Made by a program: the position numbers and the translations under genes | The notes under the pieces: generated by a model | Told to the model about the DNA's origin: nothing | The model's database searches: none | What the model saw: the letters and a program-made list of their open reading frames with translations, nothing else | Shown: in pieces, positions 48,379 to 57,785 of the stretch | Layout of the letters: every line of letters starts with the position of its first letter | Numbering within the stretch: position 1 is the stretch's first letter | Source of the DNA: Streptomyces sp. NBC_01288 | Lineage (GTDB): Bacteria; Actinomycetota; Actinomycetes; Streptomycetales; Streptomycetaceae | Assembly (NCBI RefSeq): GCF_035982055.1 | Contig: NZ_CP108427.1 | Location: 8,555,001-8,619,000, forward strand | DNA length: 64,000 nucleotides | Direction of reading: 5' to 3'

Positions 48379-50355
48379 GTGTCAGACGTCCGTGTGATCA
48401 TCCAACGCGATTCCGAGCGGGAAGAGCGCACGGTGACGACGGGCACCACGGCCGCGGAGCTCTTCGCCGGCGAGCGCTCGATCATCGCCGCGCGCGTGGC
48501 CGGGGAGCTGAAGGACCTGGCGTACGAGGTGAAGGACGGGGAGGCGGTCGAGCCCGTCGAGATCTCCTCCACCGACGGCCTCAACATCCTGCGCCACTCC
48601 ACCGCGCACGTCATGGCGCAGGCCGTGCAGGAGCTGTTCCCCGAGGCCAAGCTCGGCATCGGCCCGCCGGTCAAGGACGGCTTCTACTACGACTTCGACG
48701 TCGAGCGGCCGTTCACGCCCGAGGATCTCAAGGCCATCGAGAAGAAGATGCAGGAGATCCAGAAGCGGGGGCAGAAGTTCTCGCGCCGTGTCGTCACCGA
48801 CGAGGACGCCCGCGAGGAGTTGGCGGACGAGCCGTACAAGCTCGAACTCATCGGCATCAAGGGCTCCGCGTCCACCGACGACGGCGCGGACGTCGAGGTC
48901 GGCGGCGGCGAGCTGACGATCTACGACAACCTCGACGCCAAGACCGGCGACCTGTGCTGGAAGGACCTCTGCCGAGGCCCGCACCTGCCCACCACGCGCA
49001 ACATCCCGGCGTTCAAGCTGATGCGCAACGCGGCCGCCTACTGGCGCGGCAGCGAGAAGAACCCCATGCTCCAGCGCATCTACGGCACCGCCTGGCCCTC
49101 GAAGGAGGAGCTGAAGGCGCACCTCGACTTCCTGGTCGAGGCCGAGAAGCGCGACCACCGCAAGCTGGGCAGCGAGCTGGACCTGTTCTCCATCCCGGAG
49201 CAGATCGGCTCCGGCCTGGCCGTCTTCCACCCCAAGGGCGGCGTCGTCCGCCGGGTCATGGAGGACTACTCGCGGCGCCGGCACGAGGAGGAGGGCTACG
49301 AGTTCGTCTACACCCCGCACGCGACGAAGGGGAAGCTCTTCGAGACGTCCGGGCACCTGGACTGGTACGCCGACGGCATGTACCCGCCCATGCAGCTCGA
49401 CGAGGGCGTGGACTACTACCTCAAGCCCATGAACTGCCCGATGCACAACCTGATCTTCGACGCGCGCGGCCGCTCGTACCGTGAACTGCCGCTGCGCCTC
49501 TTCGAGTTCGGGACCGTGTACCGGTACGAGAAGTCGGGCGTCGTGCACGGGTTGACCCGTGCGCGGGGCTTCACGCAGGACGACGCGCACATCTACTGCA
49601 CGCGCGAGCAGATGGCCGACGAGCTGGACAAGACGCTCACCTTCGTCCTCAACCTGCTGCGGGACTACGGCCTGACGGACTTCTACCTGGAGCTGTCGAC
49701 CAAGGACCCGGAGAAGTTCGTCGGCTCGGACGAGGTCTGGGAAGAGGCCACCGAGACGCTGCGCCAGGTCGCCGAGAAGCAGGGGCTGCCGCTCGTTCCG
49801 GACCCGGGTGGCGCCGCGTTCTACGGGCCGAAGATCTCCGTCCAGACGAAGGACGCGATCGGGCGGACCTGGCAGATGTCCACGGTCCAGCTGGACTTCA
49901 ACCTGCCGGAGCGGTTCGACCTGGAGTACACCGGTCCTGACGGTTCCAAGCAGCGGCCGGTCATGATCCACCGGGCGCTGTTCGGGTCCATCGAGCGGTT
50001 CTTCGCGGTGCTGCTTGAGCACTACGCGGGTGCGTTCCCGGCGTGGCTGGCGCCGGTGCAGGCGGTCGGTATCCCGATCGGGGACGGGCACGTCGAGTAC
50101 CTGGAGAAGTTCGCCGTGGCGGCGAAGAAGAAGGGGCTGCGCGTCGAGGTCGACTCGTCCTCGGACCGTATGCAGAAGAAGATCCGCAACGCGCAGAAGC
50201 AGAAGGTCCCGTTCATGGTCATCGTCGGCGACGAGGACATGAACGGCGGGACGGTGTCCTTCCGTTACCGCGACGGCTCGCAGGAGAACGGCATCGCGTT
50301 CGACGACGCCATCGCGAAGATCGAGCAGGTCGTGGCGGATCGGGCGCAGGTCTGA
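48379..50355 (+). CDS. thrS: Threonyl-tRNA synthetase
   Basis: 658 residues, usual length. It charges tRNA-Thr and edits mischarged Ser. Domains in order: N-terminal TGS-like domain (about 1-62), the editing domain with HSTAHVMAQAVQELFP (the HxxxH site) and the CRGPHLP segment, the class II catalytic core with motif 2 VYRYEKSGVVHGLTRARGFTQDDAHIYC, zinc-site Cys in PMNCPMHN, motif 3 HRALFGSIERF, and the anticodon-binding domain (AWLAPVQAVGIPIGDGH). GTG at 48379 is chosen for the CAGGAGAG site. No T-box leader is visible in the 113-nt gap upstream. Confidence 0.97.
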   Translation: MSDVRVIIQRDSEREERTVTTGTTAAELFAGERSIIAARVAGELKDLAYEVKDGEAVEPVEISSTDGLNILRHSTAHVMAQAVQELFPEAKLGIGPPVKDGFYYDFDVERPFTPEDLKAIEKKMQEIQKRGQKFSRRVVTDEDAREELADEPYKLELIGIKGSASTDDGADVEVGGGELTIYDNLDAKTGDLCWKDLCRGPHLPTTRNIPAFKLMRNAAAYWRGSEKNPMLQRIYGTAWPSKEELKAHLDFLVEAEKRDHRKLGSELDLFSIPEQIGSGLAVFHPKGGVVRRVMEDYSRRRHEEEGYEFVYTPHATKGKLFETSGHLDWYADGMYPPMQLDEGVDYYLKPMNCPMHNLIFDARGRSYRELPLRLFEFGTVYRYEKSGVVHGLTRARGFTQDDAHIYCTREQMADELDKTLTFVLNLLRDYGLTDFYLELSTKDPEKFVGSDEVWEEATETLRQVAEKQGLPLVPDPGGAAFYGPKISVQTKDAIGRTWQMSTVQLDFNLPERFDLEYTGPDGSKQRPVMIHRALFGSIERFFAVLLEHYAGAFPAWLAPVQAVGIPIGDGHVEYLEKFAVAAKKKGLRVEVDSSSDRMQKKIRNAQKQKVPFMVIVGDEDMNGGTVSFRYRDGSQENGIAFDDAIAKIEQVVADRAQV

Positions 50356-50371
50356 GTCTGTTGTCGTTCGG

Positions 50372-50406
50372 GAGGCCCTCGGGGAGTTCAGATCCCCGGG
50401 GGCCTC
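50372..50406. terminator. 14-bp hairpin between thrS and the K+ channel gene
   Basis: Arms 50372-50385 and 50393-50406 pair over 14 positions (one G-U), 7-nt loop. It starts 17 nt after the thrS stop and overlaps the last codons of the convergent channel gene. Confidence 0.8.
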
Positions 50407-51044
50407 TCGTCGTCCTCCCGCGTGAAGACCTGGAGGAGCCAGGAGGCGAAGGTTCCGGTGACCGCGCCGAGCAGGGCCAGGCCGATGGCCATCATGCCTA
50501 CGGCGATCAGGCGGCCGAGCGGGGTGACGGGGGCGACGTCGCCGTAGCCGACGGTCGCGAAGGTCGCGCAGGTCCACCACACGGCGTCGCCGAACGTCCT
50601 TATCGTCGCGCCCGGGGCCGCGTGTTCCTCGTGGTAGACGGAGAGGGCGCCGGCGAAGCCCAGCAGGACGGTGGACAGGCCGGCGTAGACGATCACGCGC
50701 GCGTGCAGGGCGAGTCGGGGCTGTCCGTGCCGTCGCTGCACGGCCTCGTAGACCCTGACGACGCGCAGCGGTCGCAGCAGGGGCAGGAGCAGGACCAGCG
50801 TGTCCAGCCAGTGCGTGCGGACGAAGCGCAGCCCTTGGCGGCTCAGTCGCCAGCGGACCGCGTAGTCGACGGCGAAGAGGGCCCAGGCGGCGAACAGCAC
50901 GGCGAGGCAGAGGTCCTGGCAGGTGTCCGGCAGGCCGTGGGCCAGGATGCGGACCGCGTACGCGGCGAGGAAGACCAGGGACGCCATGGCGAGGGGGACC
51001 TCCGTGCGCTGCTCCCAGCGGGCCTTGCGGCTGTCGTCGTCCAT
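50388..51044 (-). CDS. Voltage-gated-type potassium channel
   Basis: 218 residues. The selectivity filter TVGYGD lies in WWTCATFATVGYGDVAPVTPLGR, followed by the inner helix LIAVGMMAIGLALLGAVTGTFASWLL. Four hydrophobic segments before the pore, with Arg-rich RPLRVVRVYEAVQRRHG after the third to fourth, make a six-helix voltage-sensor-like channel, though the S4 charges are few. It would let K+ across the plasma membrane as a tetramer. The ATG at 51044 gives MDDDSRKARWEQR as cytosolic start. Its 3' end overlaps the hairpin shared with thrS. Confidence 0.92.
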   Translation of the reverse strand: MDDDSRKARWEQRTEVPLAMASLVFLAAYAVRILAHGLPDTCQDLCLAVLFAAWALFAVDYAVRWRLSRQGLRFVRTHWLDTLVLLLPLLRPLRVVRVYEAVQRRHGQPRLALHARVIVYAGLSTVLLGFAGALSVYHEEHAAPGATIRTFGDAVWWTCATFATVGYGDVAPVTPLGRLIAVGMMAIGLALLGAVTGTFASWLLQVFTREDDERPPGI

Positions 51045-51123
51045 CGGCCCAGCTTGGCGCGGGAGGGGTTTCGCGCAACCCCGGCGACACGCCGCGAACG
51101 GGCGAAGCCATATGCTTCCTTGC

Positions 51124-51672
51124 ATGACGAGTGAGCCGGAGCAGCAGATCGGAGTGGGCACGCCGGACGCGTTCCAGCGCCTCTGGACGCCCCACCGGAT
51201 GGCCTACATCCAGGGCGAGAACAAGCCGACCGGCCCCGGGGCCGACGACGGTTGCCCCTTCTGCTCGATTCCGGCCAAATCGGACGAGGACGGGCTGATC
51301 GTCAGGCGCGGTGAGCTGGTGTACGGGGTGCTCAATCTGTACCCGTACAACGGCGGCCATCTGATGGTCGTGCCCTACCGTCACGTCGCGGACTACACCG
51401 ACCTGACGGACGCGGAGACCGTGGAGCTGGCGGCCCTCACCAAGCAGGCGATGACGGCCCTGCGTTCCGCTTCCGGCGCCCACGGCTTCAACATCGGCAT
51501 GAACCAGGGGAGCGTGGCGGGCGCGGGTATCGCCGCCCACCTCCACCAGCACATCGTCCCGCGCTGGGGCGGCGACACGAACTTCATGCCGGTGGTCGGC
51601 CACACGAAGGTGCTGCCCCAACTCCTCGCGGACACACGGAAGATGCTCGCCGACGCTTGGCCCACGGCGTGA
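51124..51672 (+). CDS. HIT-family nucleotide hydrolase/transferase
   Basis: 182 residues. The histidine triad is IAAHLHQHIVPRW (H-x-H-x-H), preceded by VYGVLNLYPYNGGHLMVVPYRH and a CPFC pair near residue 45. The protein belongs to the Ap4A phosphorylase-like HIT group, acting on nucleoside polyphosphates. In actinobacteria this gene usually heads the PI-mannoside operon (HIT-pgsA-acyltransferase-pimA); here a 4.5-kb minus-strand segment separates it from pgsA. No Shine-Dalgarno; TATGCT (51111-51116) 7 nt upstream suggests a leaderless mRNA. Confidence 0.92.
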   Translation: MTSEPEQQIGVGTPDAFQRLWTPHRMAYIQGENKPTGPGADDGCPFCSIPAKSDEDGLIVRRGELVYGVLNLYPYNGGHLMVVPYRHVADYTDLTDAETVELAALTKQAMTALRSASGAHGFNIGMNQGSVAGAGIAAHLHQHIVPRWGGDTNFMPVVGHTKVLPQLLADTRKMLADAWPTA

Positions 51673-51717
51673 GCCACGGGGCTTGAATTCCGGGGCTTGA
51701 CCTTCGGGCCGGCATCA

Positions 51718-51790
51718 TCCAGCCTGTCCGGCGCTTGAGGACGAGGCCGTTCAGGCCGACAGCGGGGGTCTGGGGGCGCAGCCCCCAGAG
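51718..51790 (+). repeat. Intergenic repeat type B, copy 3
   Basis: Shorter copy containing CCAGCCTGTCCGGCGCTTGA and the hairpin TCTGGGGGC-GCA-GCCCCCAGA identical to copy 1, but lacking the 3' GGGACGGGTAGGGG part. It follows the HIT gene and precedes a convergent gene. Confidence 0.85.
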
Positions 51791-51835
51791 GCCGGCCCCG
51801 ACGACCCGCACGCGACCCGCTCAACCGCCGGAGGC

Positions 51836-53503
51836 CTACGCGTCGTAGAGGTCGGCCTTCCTTGGTGACGCGTCCTGCACGTTCGTGCTGAGGAACGACG
51901 AGCGGTTGCCGAACTTCTCCGTGTCCACGCCGTTCTCGTCGAGGACGCGGATCGCGGCGGCGTGGACCACGCGCAGGACCGGTGTCGCGGCGCGGAGCGC
52001 GTCGTCCGCCATGAAGCGGTGACGCCAGGGCTGGTCGGCCCAGGCGTGCCGCAGGCCGAACGGCTCGGGCAGGGATATGGAACCGCCGAGCCAGTTCAGC
52101 AGTGGCGGATACCAGGTGATCGGGGCGCGGACGGCAAGGCGTACGACCTCGTCGGCGGGGACGAGCGGGAGCTTGACCTTGCGGGTCTCCCATGGCTTGA
52201 GGGTCTTCTGGACGTCCTTCGAGGGGGCCTCGGGCTTGCCGGTGAACAGCGAGTTCACAGGACCCAGGGCGTGCCCGGTGATCTCGATGCGCAGCGTCTT
52301 GTGCAGCACGGTGACCGTGATCATCATCGTGATGACCAACTGCCCTTCCCAGAGGGTCCATTGGACGCCCAGGTAGTGCCGGTCGCCGGCGCCGAACTGC
52401 TGCTTGTTGCAGATGTCCTGTATCGCGTGCGTCTTGACCTGGTACGCGTCGACGTCCGTGCCTCCAGGCCGGGACACGGCCTTGGCGCCCTCGCCGATCG
52501 GCGTGACGACCCAGTGGCGTATGGACGCCTTCGGGAAGCCGCCGGTGTTGATCGTGTTCCGCTCCAGCATGCGCAGGTCGTCGTGGATGTTGCGGATGAC
52601 GTCCCAGCTGCGGAAGGGGTGGATCTCCCGGTTGGCGTCCCGCGCGATCAGGTCCTCGGCGAGCTGCCAGCTGCCCCAGCGGGTGCCCATACCGAGGATG
52701 CCCTTGGGGCCCGCGTAGAAGATGGAGTTGGACTGCTGCTCGGCGCTGAGCGTGGCCAGGGACTGGCGGAGCTGCTCGGCCTGGGTCTCGCCGGGGCTGG
52801 TCGGCACCGCCTCGGGGACCTTGGCGCCGACGCTGCTGCCGGACAGCAGGCTGTCCCAGCGCCCGCGCAGATCCTTCGCGGTGTTCTCGCAGACCTGCTT
52901 GGCCCACAGCCAGCCGACCACGGGGAGGATGACGCACGCGCGTGCGTACCAGGACCAGAAGCCCGCGAAGGGCATCTTGACCAGGAAGATCACGGCGACC
53001 GCGCCCACGGCGACGAGCAGGGTCGTGGCGATCGCGCCGGCCCTCTTGTTCGTCTGGGTGCGCTTGTCGATCAGGCTGCGCAGCTGGAAGACCAGCAGCC
53101 AGACGATCAGCCCGGGCAGGAACAGCAGGCCGCACAGCACCATGATCATGGACAGCCTGTTGTCCCGCGCGCGGCGGATGTTGTTGGCCGCCAGGGCGTG
53201 CTCGACGACGGACTGCGGTTCGGTGCCGAACGACTGGATGAGCGGCTTGCGTCCGGGGCTGAGCATGCGGGCCACCAGGGCGCCGGAGAACGCCTCACCG
53301 AGATTGGGGCGGAAGATCGTCGCCCACTTGCGGCCCTCGTTGACGGCCGTCTGGTGCCATTCGTTGTCGGCCTTCTTGATGTCGGCCACCGGGTTGTCCC
53401 GGTAGGCCGCCGAGGCCAGCGCGAAGGTCGCCGTCTGCCCCTCGTCGCCGGTACGCGGCACCTGTGGTCCGAAGATGTCCGCGTAACCGCTGTCAACGGT
53501 CAT
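51836..53503 (-). CDS. Conserved membrane protein, unknown function
   Basis: 555 residues. Residues 1-115 are cytosolic (TFALASAAYRDNPVADIKKADNEWHQ ... NLGEAFSGALVARMLSPG). Two to four hydrophobic segments lie at about 120-210 (LSMIMVLCGLLFLPGLIVWLLVFQL, AIATTLLVAVGAVAVIFLVKMPF, ACVILPVVGWLWAKQV). The rest is a long soluble part with GPKGILGMGTRWGSWQLAEDLIA. No family is recognised. The ATG at 53503 follows GGGGGCGGGA. It has been kept between the HIT and EF-G2 genes in Streptomyces as far as I recall. Confidence 0.8.
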   Translation of the reverse strand: MTVDSGYADIFGPQVPRTGDEGQTATFALASAAYRDNPVADIKKADNEWHQTAVNEGRKWATIFRPNLGEAFSGALVARMLSPGRKPLIQSFGTEPQSVVEHALAANNIRRARDNRLSMIMVLCGLLFLPGLIVWLLVFQLRSLIDKRTQTNKRAGAIATTLLVAVGAVAVIFLVKMPFAGFWSWYARACVILPVVGWLWAKQVCENTAKDLRGRWDSLLSGSSVGAKVPEAVPTSPGETQAEQLRQSLATLSAEQQSNSIFYAGPKGILGMGTRWGSWQLAEDLIARDANREIHPFRSWDVIRNIHDDLRMLERNTINTGGFPKASIRHWVVTPIGEGAKAVSRPGGTDVDAYQVKTHAIQDICNKQQFGAGDRHYLGVQWTLWEGQLVITMMITVTVLHKTLRIEITGHALGPVNSLFTGKPEAPSKDVQKTLKPWETRKVKLPLVPADEVVRLAVRAPITWYPPLLNWLGGSISLPEPFGLRHAWADQPWRHRFMADDALRAATPVLRVVHAAAIRVLDENGVDTEKFGNRSSFLSTNVQDASPRKADLYDA

Positions 53504-53711
53504 TCCCGCCCCCGATCGCCGCTGTTCCCGCTTCTGCGGCTTTCCCGACTTCCGTGCTCCGCACACCTGTTGATCAGGTCATCAGCGTATCGGCAGCCAC
53601 TGACATTCGTCAGCGGACGACCGAAGCCGCCCGCCGACCCGGAGGAAAGCGTTCCGTTTGAGCCACTTGTGGGTCGTCGCACGCCACAAGTGAGCCCCTC
53701 GGCATCAACTG

Positions 53712-55907
53712 CTAGGCGTCGCCCGCCTCTTCGCGGATCCGTTCGGCGATCTGCGGAGGCATCGGTTCGTGGCGGGCGTACGTGCGGTTGAAGCGTGCGG
53801 TGCCGTGCGAGAGGGAGCGGAGGTCCACGGCGTAGCGGCCGATCTCGATCTCCGGCACCTCGGCGCGGATCAGGGTGCGCCCGCCGGTCGTCTGCTCGGT
53901 GCCGAGCACCCGGCCGCGCCGCCCGGACAGGTCGCTCATCACCGCGCCCACGTAGTCGTCGCCGACCAGCACGGTCACCTCGGCCACCGGTTCCAGGAGA
54001 TGGATCTTCGCGTCGATGGCGGCCTCCCGCAGGGCGAGCGCGCCGGCCGTCTGGAACGCGGCGTCCGAGGAGTCCACCGAGTGCGCCTTGCCGTCCAGGA
54101 GTGTGATCCGTACGTCGAGAAGCGGATGGCCGGCCGCAACTCCCCTTGCCGCCTGGGCCCTTACGCCCTTCTCCACCGACGGGATGAACTGCCGCGGTAC
54201 CGCGCCGCCGATGACCTTGTCCACGAACTCGATGCCCGTGCCGCCCGGAAGCGGCTCGACCTCGATCTCGCAGATCGCGAACTGCCCGTGCCCGCCGGAC
54301 TGTTTGACGTGCCGGCCGCGCCCCTGCGACTTGGCGGCGAACGTCTCCCGTAGGGAGACCTTGTGCGGGACGACGTCGACCTGGACGCCGTAGCGGCTGC
54401 GCAGCCGTTCCAGGGCGACGTCCGCGTGGGCCTCGCCGAGGCACCACAGGACGACCTGGTGGGTGTCCTGGTTCTGCTCCAGGCGCATGGTCGGGTCCTC
54501 GGCGACGAGCCTGCTCAGGCCCTGCGAGAGCTTGTCCTCGTCGGCCTTGCTGTGCGCCTGGATGGCGAGCGGCAGCAACGGATCGGGCATCTCCCAGGGC
54601 TCCATGAGCAGCGGGTCGTCCTTGGCCGAAAGCGTGTCCCCGGTCTCCGCGCGGCCCAGCTTCGCCACGCACGCGAGGTCGCCCGCGATGCAGTGCGTGA
54701 GCGCCCGTTGCTGCTTCCCGAAGGGCGCGGACAGGGCGCCGACGCGTTCGTCGACATCGTGGTCCTCGTGCCCGCGGTCGGCGAGCCCGTGCCCGGAGAC
54801 ATGGACGGTCGCGTCGGGCCGTAGCGTCCCGGAGAAGACGCGCACCAGGGAGACGCGTCCGACGTACGGGTCGGAGGCGGTCTTCACGACCTCGGCGACC
54901 AGCGGGCCGTTCGGGTCGCACGGCTTGAGCTCCCGCGCCCTGCCGTCGACCGTGGTGACCCCGGGCGCCGCGCGCTCCAGCGGGGTCGGGAAGCCGCCTG
55001 TGATCAGCTCCAGGAGCTCGGCGGTGCCGAGACCCTGTCGGGCGCCCTCGGCGGCGGGAGCGGCCGCCAGAACGGGAAAGAAGACCCCGCGTGCGACGGC
55101 CCGCTCCAGGTCGCCGATGAGCGTCTTGACGTCGATCTCCTCGCCGCCGAGATAGCGGTCCATGAGGGTCTCGTCCTCGCTCTCCGCGATGATCCCCTCG
55201 ATGAGCCGGTTGCGGGCCTCCTCGATCCGCGGCAGCTGCTCGGGCCCGGGCTCCGACTCCTTGCGCTCCCCGGACGCGTAGTCGAACACCTTCTGCGACA
55301 GCAGCCCGACCAGACCCGTCACGGGCGCGTGCCCGTCCGGGCCCGGCGACCCGTGCAACGGCAGATACAGGGGGAGTACGGCGTCGGGGTCGTCCGCGCC
55401 GAAGGCCTCCGCGCAGTACCGGGTCATCGACTCGAAGTCCGCGCGCGCCGATTCCAGATGCGTGATGACGATCGCGCGCGGCATGCCGACCGCCGCGCAC
55501 TCCTCCCACACCATCCGGGTCGAGCCGTCCACGCCGTCGGAGGCCGAGACGACGAAGAGGGCCGCGTCCGCCGCTCGCAGACCGGCCCTCAACTCGCCGA
55601 CGAAATCGGCGTACCCGGGGGTGTCGAGAAGATTGACCTTGTACCCGTCCCAGTCGACGGGCACCAGGGAGAGCTGCACCGAGCGCTGCTGCCGGTGCTC
55701 GATCTCGTCGTAGTCGGAGACGGTGCCGCCGTCCTCCACGCGGCCCGCCCGGTTCACCGCCCCCGCGGTCAGCGCGAGGGCCTCCACCAGAGTCGTCTTG
55801 CCCGATCCGGAGTGGCCGACCAGCACCACATTCCGTATGGACGCGGGGTGGTCGGCCGCTGTAGCCCTGCCGGCGGCTCCGGGGTGTGCGTTCGCCTTGT
55901 CGCCCAT
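53712..55907 (-). CDS. fusA2: Elongation factor G paralogue (EF-G2) with altered GTPase motifs
   Basis: 731 residues, five EF-G-type domains. The G domain keeps a P-loop (GHSGSGKTT, residues 31-39) but differs elsewhere: the switch I Thr of canonical RGIT is Gln78 (RSVQ), the catalytic His of DTPGH is Tyr99 (DTPGY), and the NKxD base-recognition motif is THLE (149-152). Domains II to V are recognisable (ELKPCDPNGPLVAEVVKT, LWCLGEAHADVALERL, QSGGHGQFA, GDDYVGAVMSDLSGRRGRVLG). It probably binds ribosomes without normal GTP-driven translocation, as suggested for mycobacterial EF-G2. The ATG at 55907 has GGGAGG upstream. Confidence 0.9.
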   Translation of the reverse strand: MGDKANAHPGAAGRATAADHPASIRNVVLVGHSGSGKTTLVEALALTAGAVNRAGRVEDGGTVSDYDEIEHRQQRSVQLSLVPVDWDGYKVNLLDTPGYADFVGELRAGLRAADAALFVVSASDGVDGSTRMVWEECAAVGMPRAIVITHLESARADFESMTRYCAEAFGADDPDAVLPLYLPLHGSPGPDGHAPVTGLVGLLSQKVFDYASGERKESEPGPEQLPRIEEARNRLIEGIIAESEDETLMDRYLGGEEIDVKTLIGDLERAVARGVFFPVLAAAPAAEGARQGLGTAELLELITGGFPTPLERAAPGVTTVDGRARELKPCDPNGPLVAEVVKTASDPYVGRVSLVRVFSGTLRPDATVHVSGHGLADRGHEDHDVDERVGALSAPFGKQQRALTHCIAGDLACVAKLGRAETGDTLSAKDDPLLMEPWEMPDPLLPLAIQAHSKADEDKLSQGLSRLVAEDPTMRLEQNQDTHQVVLWCLGEAHADVALERLRSRYGVQVDVVPHKVSLRETFAAKSQGRGRHVKQSGGHGQFAICEIEVEPLPGGTGIEFVDKVIGGAVPRQFIPSVEKGVRAQAARGVAAGHPLLDVRITLLDGKAHSVDSSDAAFQTAGALALREAAIDAKIHLLEPVAEVTVLVGDDYVGAVMSDLSGRRGRVLGTEQTTGGRTLIRAEVPEIEIGRYAVDLRSLSHGTARFNRTYARHEPMPPQIAERIREEAGDA

Positions 55908-56196
55908 GGCCTTGCCTCCCGTACACGGTGAGGTCACTGTGGGCGCGGACACACGCAGCCGCGTGCGGTGGCGGCTCCGATGACGCCCGCGGTGGTTCGA
56001 GCTTTCCACTCCCGTCACGGTGCGTCCATACACGGGACGCGATCCGGCCGTGACACCGATGGCATCGCGTCGTGCCGCAGCCATTCAAGACATGGGCACG
56101 CGGGTGCCCGGCCGTCGCCCACGCGCGCGCGTGGCTACGATGGGCCAGCCGGTGGCCAGCAGGGGCCGCGCGGCGACACCGACCCTCGGGAAGGCC

Positions 56197-56877
56197 ATGC
56201 TGAACAAGTACGCGCGTGCATTCTTCACGCGTGTCCTCACGCCGTTCGCCGCATTTCTGATCCGCCGGGGCGTCAGCCCCGACACGGTCACCCTCCTCGG
56301 CACCGCCGGAGTGGTCGCGGGCGCGCTGGTCTTCTATCCCATGGGCGAGTTCTTCTGGGGCACGGTCGTGATCACGCTGTTCGTGTTCTCGGACCTCGTC
56401 GACGGCAACATGGCCCGCCAGCTGGGCCGCTCCAGCCGCTGGGGCGCCTTCCTGGACTCCACGCTCGACCGGGTGGCCGACAGCGCGGTCTTCGGCGGCC
56501 TGGCCCTCTGGTACGCGGGCGGCGGCGACAACATCGCCCTGTGCGCCGTCTCGATCTTCTGCCTGGCCAGCGGCCAGGTCGTGTCGTACACCAAGGCGCG
56601 CGGCGAGTCGATCGGCCTGCCGGTCGCCGTCAACGGCCTGGTCGAGCGGGCCGAGCGGCTCGTGATCTCACTCGTGGCGTGCGGTCTCGCCGGACTGCAC
56701 AAGTTCGGCGTCCCGGGCATCCAGTGGCTGCTGCCCATCGCCCTGTGGATCGTCGCCGTCGGCAGCCTGGTCACGCTGATCCAGCGGGTCGTCACGGTCC
56801 GCCGGGAGGCCGCGGAGGCCGACGCCACGGCGGCCCAGGAGGCCCCGGAACAGCACAGCAGCGGGGCGACTCCGTGA
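56197..56877 (+). CDS. pgsA: Phosphatidylinositol phosphate synthase
   Basis: 226 residues, six predicted membrane helices. The CDP-alcohol phosphotransferase signature DLVDGNMARQLGRSSRWGAFLDSTLDR has the pattern D-x2-D-G-x2-A-R-x8-G-x3-D-x3-D that binds two metal ions. In actinobacteria this enzyme joins CDP-diacylglycerol with inositol-1-phosphate, the first step to PI and PI mannosides; the operon context (acyltransferase, pimA) supports that over phosphatidylglycerol phosphate synthesis. ATG at 56197 after CGGGAAGG. It overlaps the acyltransferase by GTGA. Confidence 0.92.
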   Translation: MLNKYARAFFTRVLTPFAAFLIRRGVSPDTVTLLGTAGVVAGALVFYPMGEFFWGTVVITLFVFSDLVDGNMARQLGRSSRWGAFLDSTLDRVADSAVFGGLALWYAGGGDNIALCAVSIFCLASGQVVSYTKARGESIGLPVAVNGLVERAERLVISLVACGLAGLHKFGVPGIQWLLPIALWIVAVGSLVTLIQRVVTVRREAAEADATAAQEAPEQHSSGATP

Positions 56878-57785
56878 GCGGTGCCCAGGAGCGGCTGACG
56901 GACGCGCTCTACGGCCTCGGCTGGAGCGCCGTCAAGAAGCTCCCCGAGCCGGCCGCCGTCCGGCTCGGCCGCACCGTCGCCGACCTCGCCTGGAAACGGC
57001 GCGGCAAGGGCGTACAGCGGCTGGAGAGCAACTACGCGCGCGTGGTGCCCGACGCGAGCCCCGAGCGGCTCGCCGAGCTCTCGCGCGCGGGCATGCGGTC
57101 GTACCTGCGCTACTGGATGGAGTCCTTCCGGCTCCCGGCCTGGAGCGCCGAGCGGATCCGGGAGGGCTTCGACTGCAAGGACGTGCACCACCTGATCGAC
57201 GGCATCGCCTCCGACCGCGGTGTCATCCTCGCGCTGCCCCACATGGCCAACTGGGACCTCGCCGGCGCCTGGGTCACCACCAAGCTGGCGACCCCGTTCA
57301 CCACGGTGGCCGAACGCCTCAAGCCGGAGACGCTCTACGACCGCTTCGTCGCCTACCGCGAGGGCCTCGGCATGGAGGTCCTCCCGCACAGCGGCGGCAC
57401 CGCCTTCGGCACGCTCGCCCGCCGCCTGCGCGACGGCGGCCTGGTCTGCCTGGTCGCCGAACGCGACCTGTCCGCCTCGGGCGTCGAGGTCAAGTTCTTC
57501 GGCGAGACCACCAGGATGCCCGCCGGCCCGGCCCTCCTGGCCCAGCAGACCGGCGCACTCCTGCTCCCCGTGACCCTCTGGTACGACGACTCACCGGTCA
57601 TGAAGGGCCGGGTCCACCCGCCGGTCGAGGTACCCGAGTCAGGTGACCGGGCCGAGAAGACGTCTGTCATCACACAGGCGCTGGCAGACGCTTTCGCCAC
57701 CGGCATCGCCGACCACCCGGAGGACTGGCACATGCTTCAGCGCTTGTGGCTCGCGGATCTCGACCCCACGAAGGGGCCCTCGTGA
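56874..57785 (+). CDS. Phosphatidylinositol mannoside acyltransferase
   Basis: 303 residues, LpxL/HtrB-like. The HxxxxD catalytic motif is HMANWD in ILALPHMANWDLAGAW, followed by TTVAERLKPETLYDRFVAYREGLGMEVLPHSGG and ERDLSASGVEVKFFG, then ALLLPVTLWYDD. It acylates PIM1 mannose at the cytosolic membrane face as PatA does in mycobacteria. The GTG start overlaps the pgsA stop; the stop overlaps the pimA start, so three enzymes are coupled. Confidence 0.92.
   Translation: MSGAQERLTDALYGLGWSAVKKLPEPAAVRLGRTVADLAWKRRGKGVQRLESNYARVVPDASPERLAELSRAGMRSYLRYWMESFRLPAWSAERIREGFDCKDVHHLIDGIASDRGVILALPHMANWDLAGAWVTTKLATPFTTVAERLKPETLYDRFVAYREGLGMEVLPHSGGTAFGTLARRLRDGGLVCLVAERDLSASGVEVKFFGETTRMPAGPALLAQQTGALLLPVTLWYDDSPVMKGRVHPPVEVPESGDRAEKTSVITQALADAFATGIADHPEDWHMLQRLWLADLDPTKGPS

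Noticed and set aside
48382..51621. A minus-strand open frame of more than 1000 codons opposite thrS and its neighbours
   Set aside because: It is the shadow of GC-rich third positions in thrS and the HIT gene; it resembles no protein and conflicts with well-supported genes. Similar long antisense frames at 42433-44571, 43164-44933 and 53500-56088 were rejected for the same reason.
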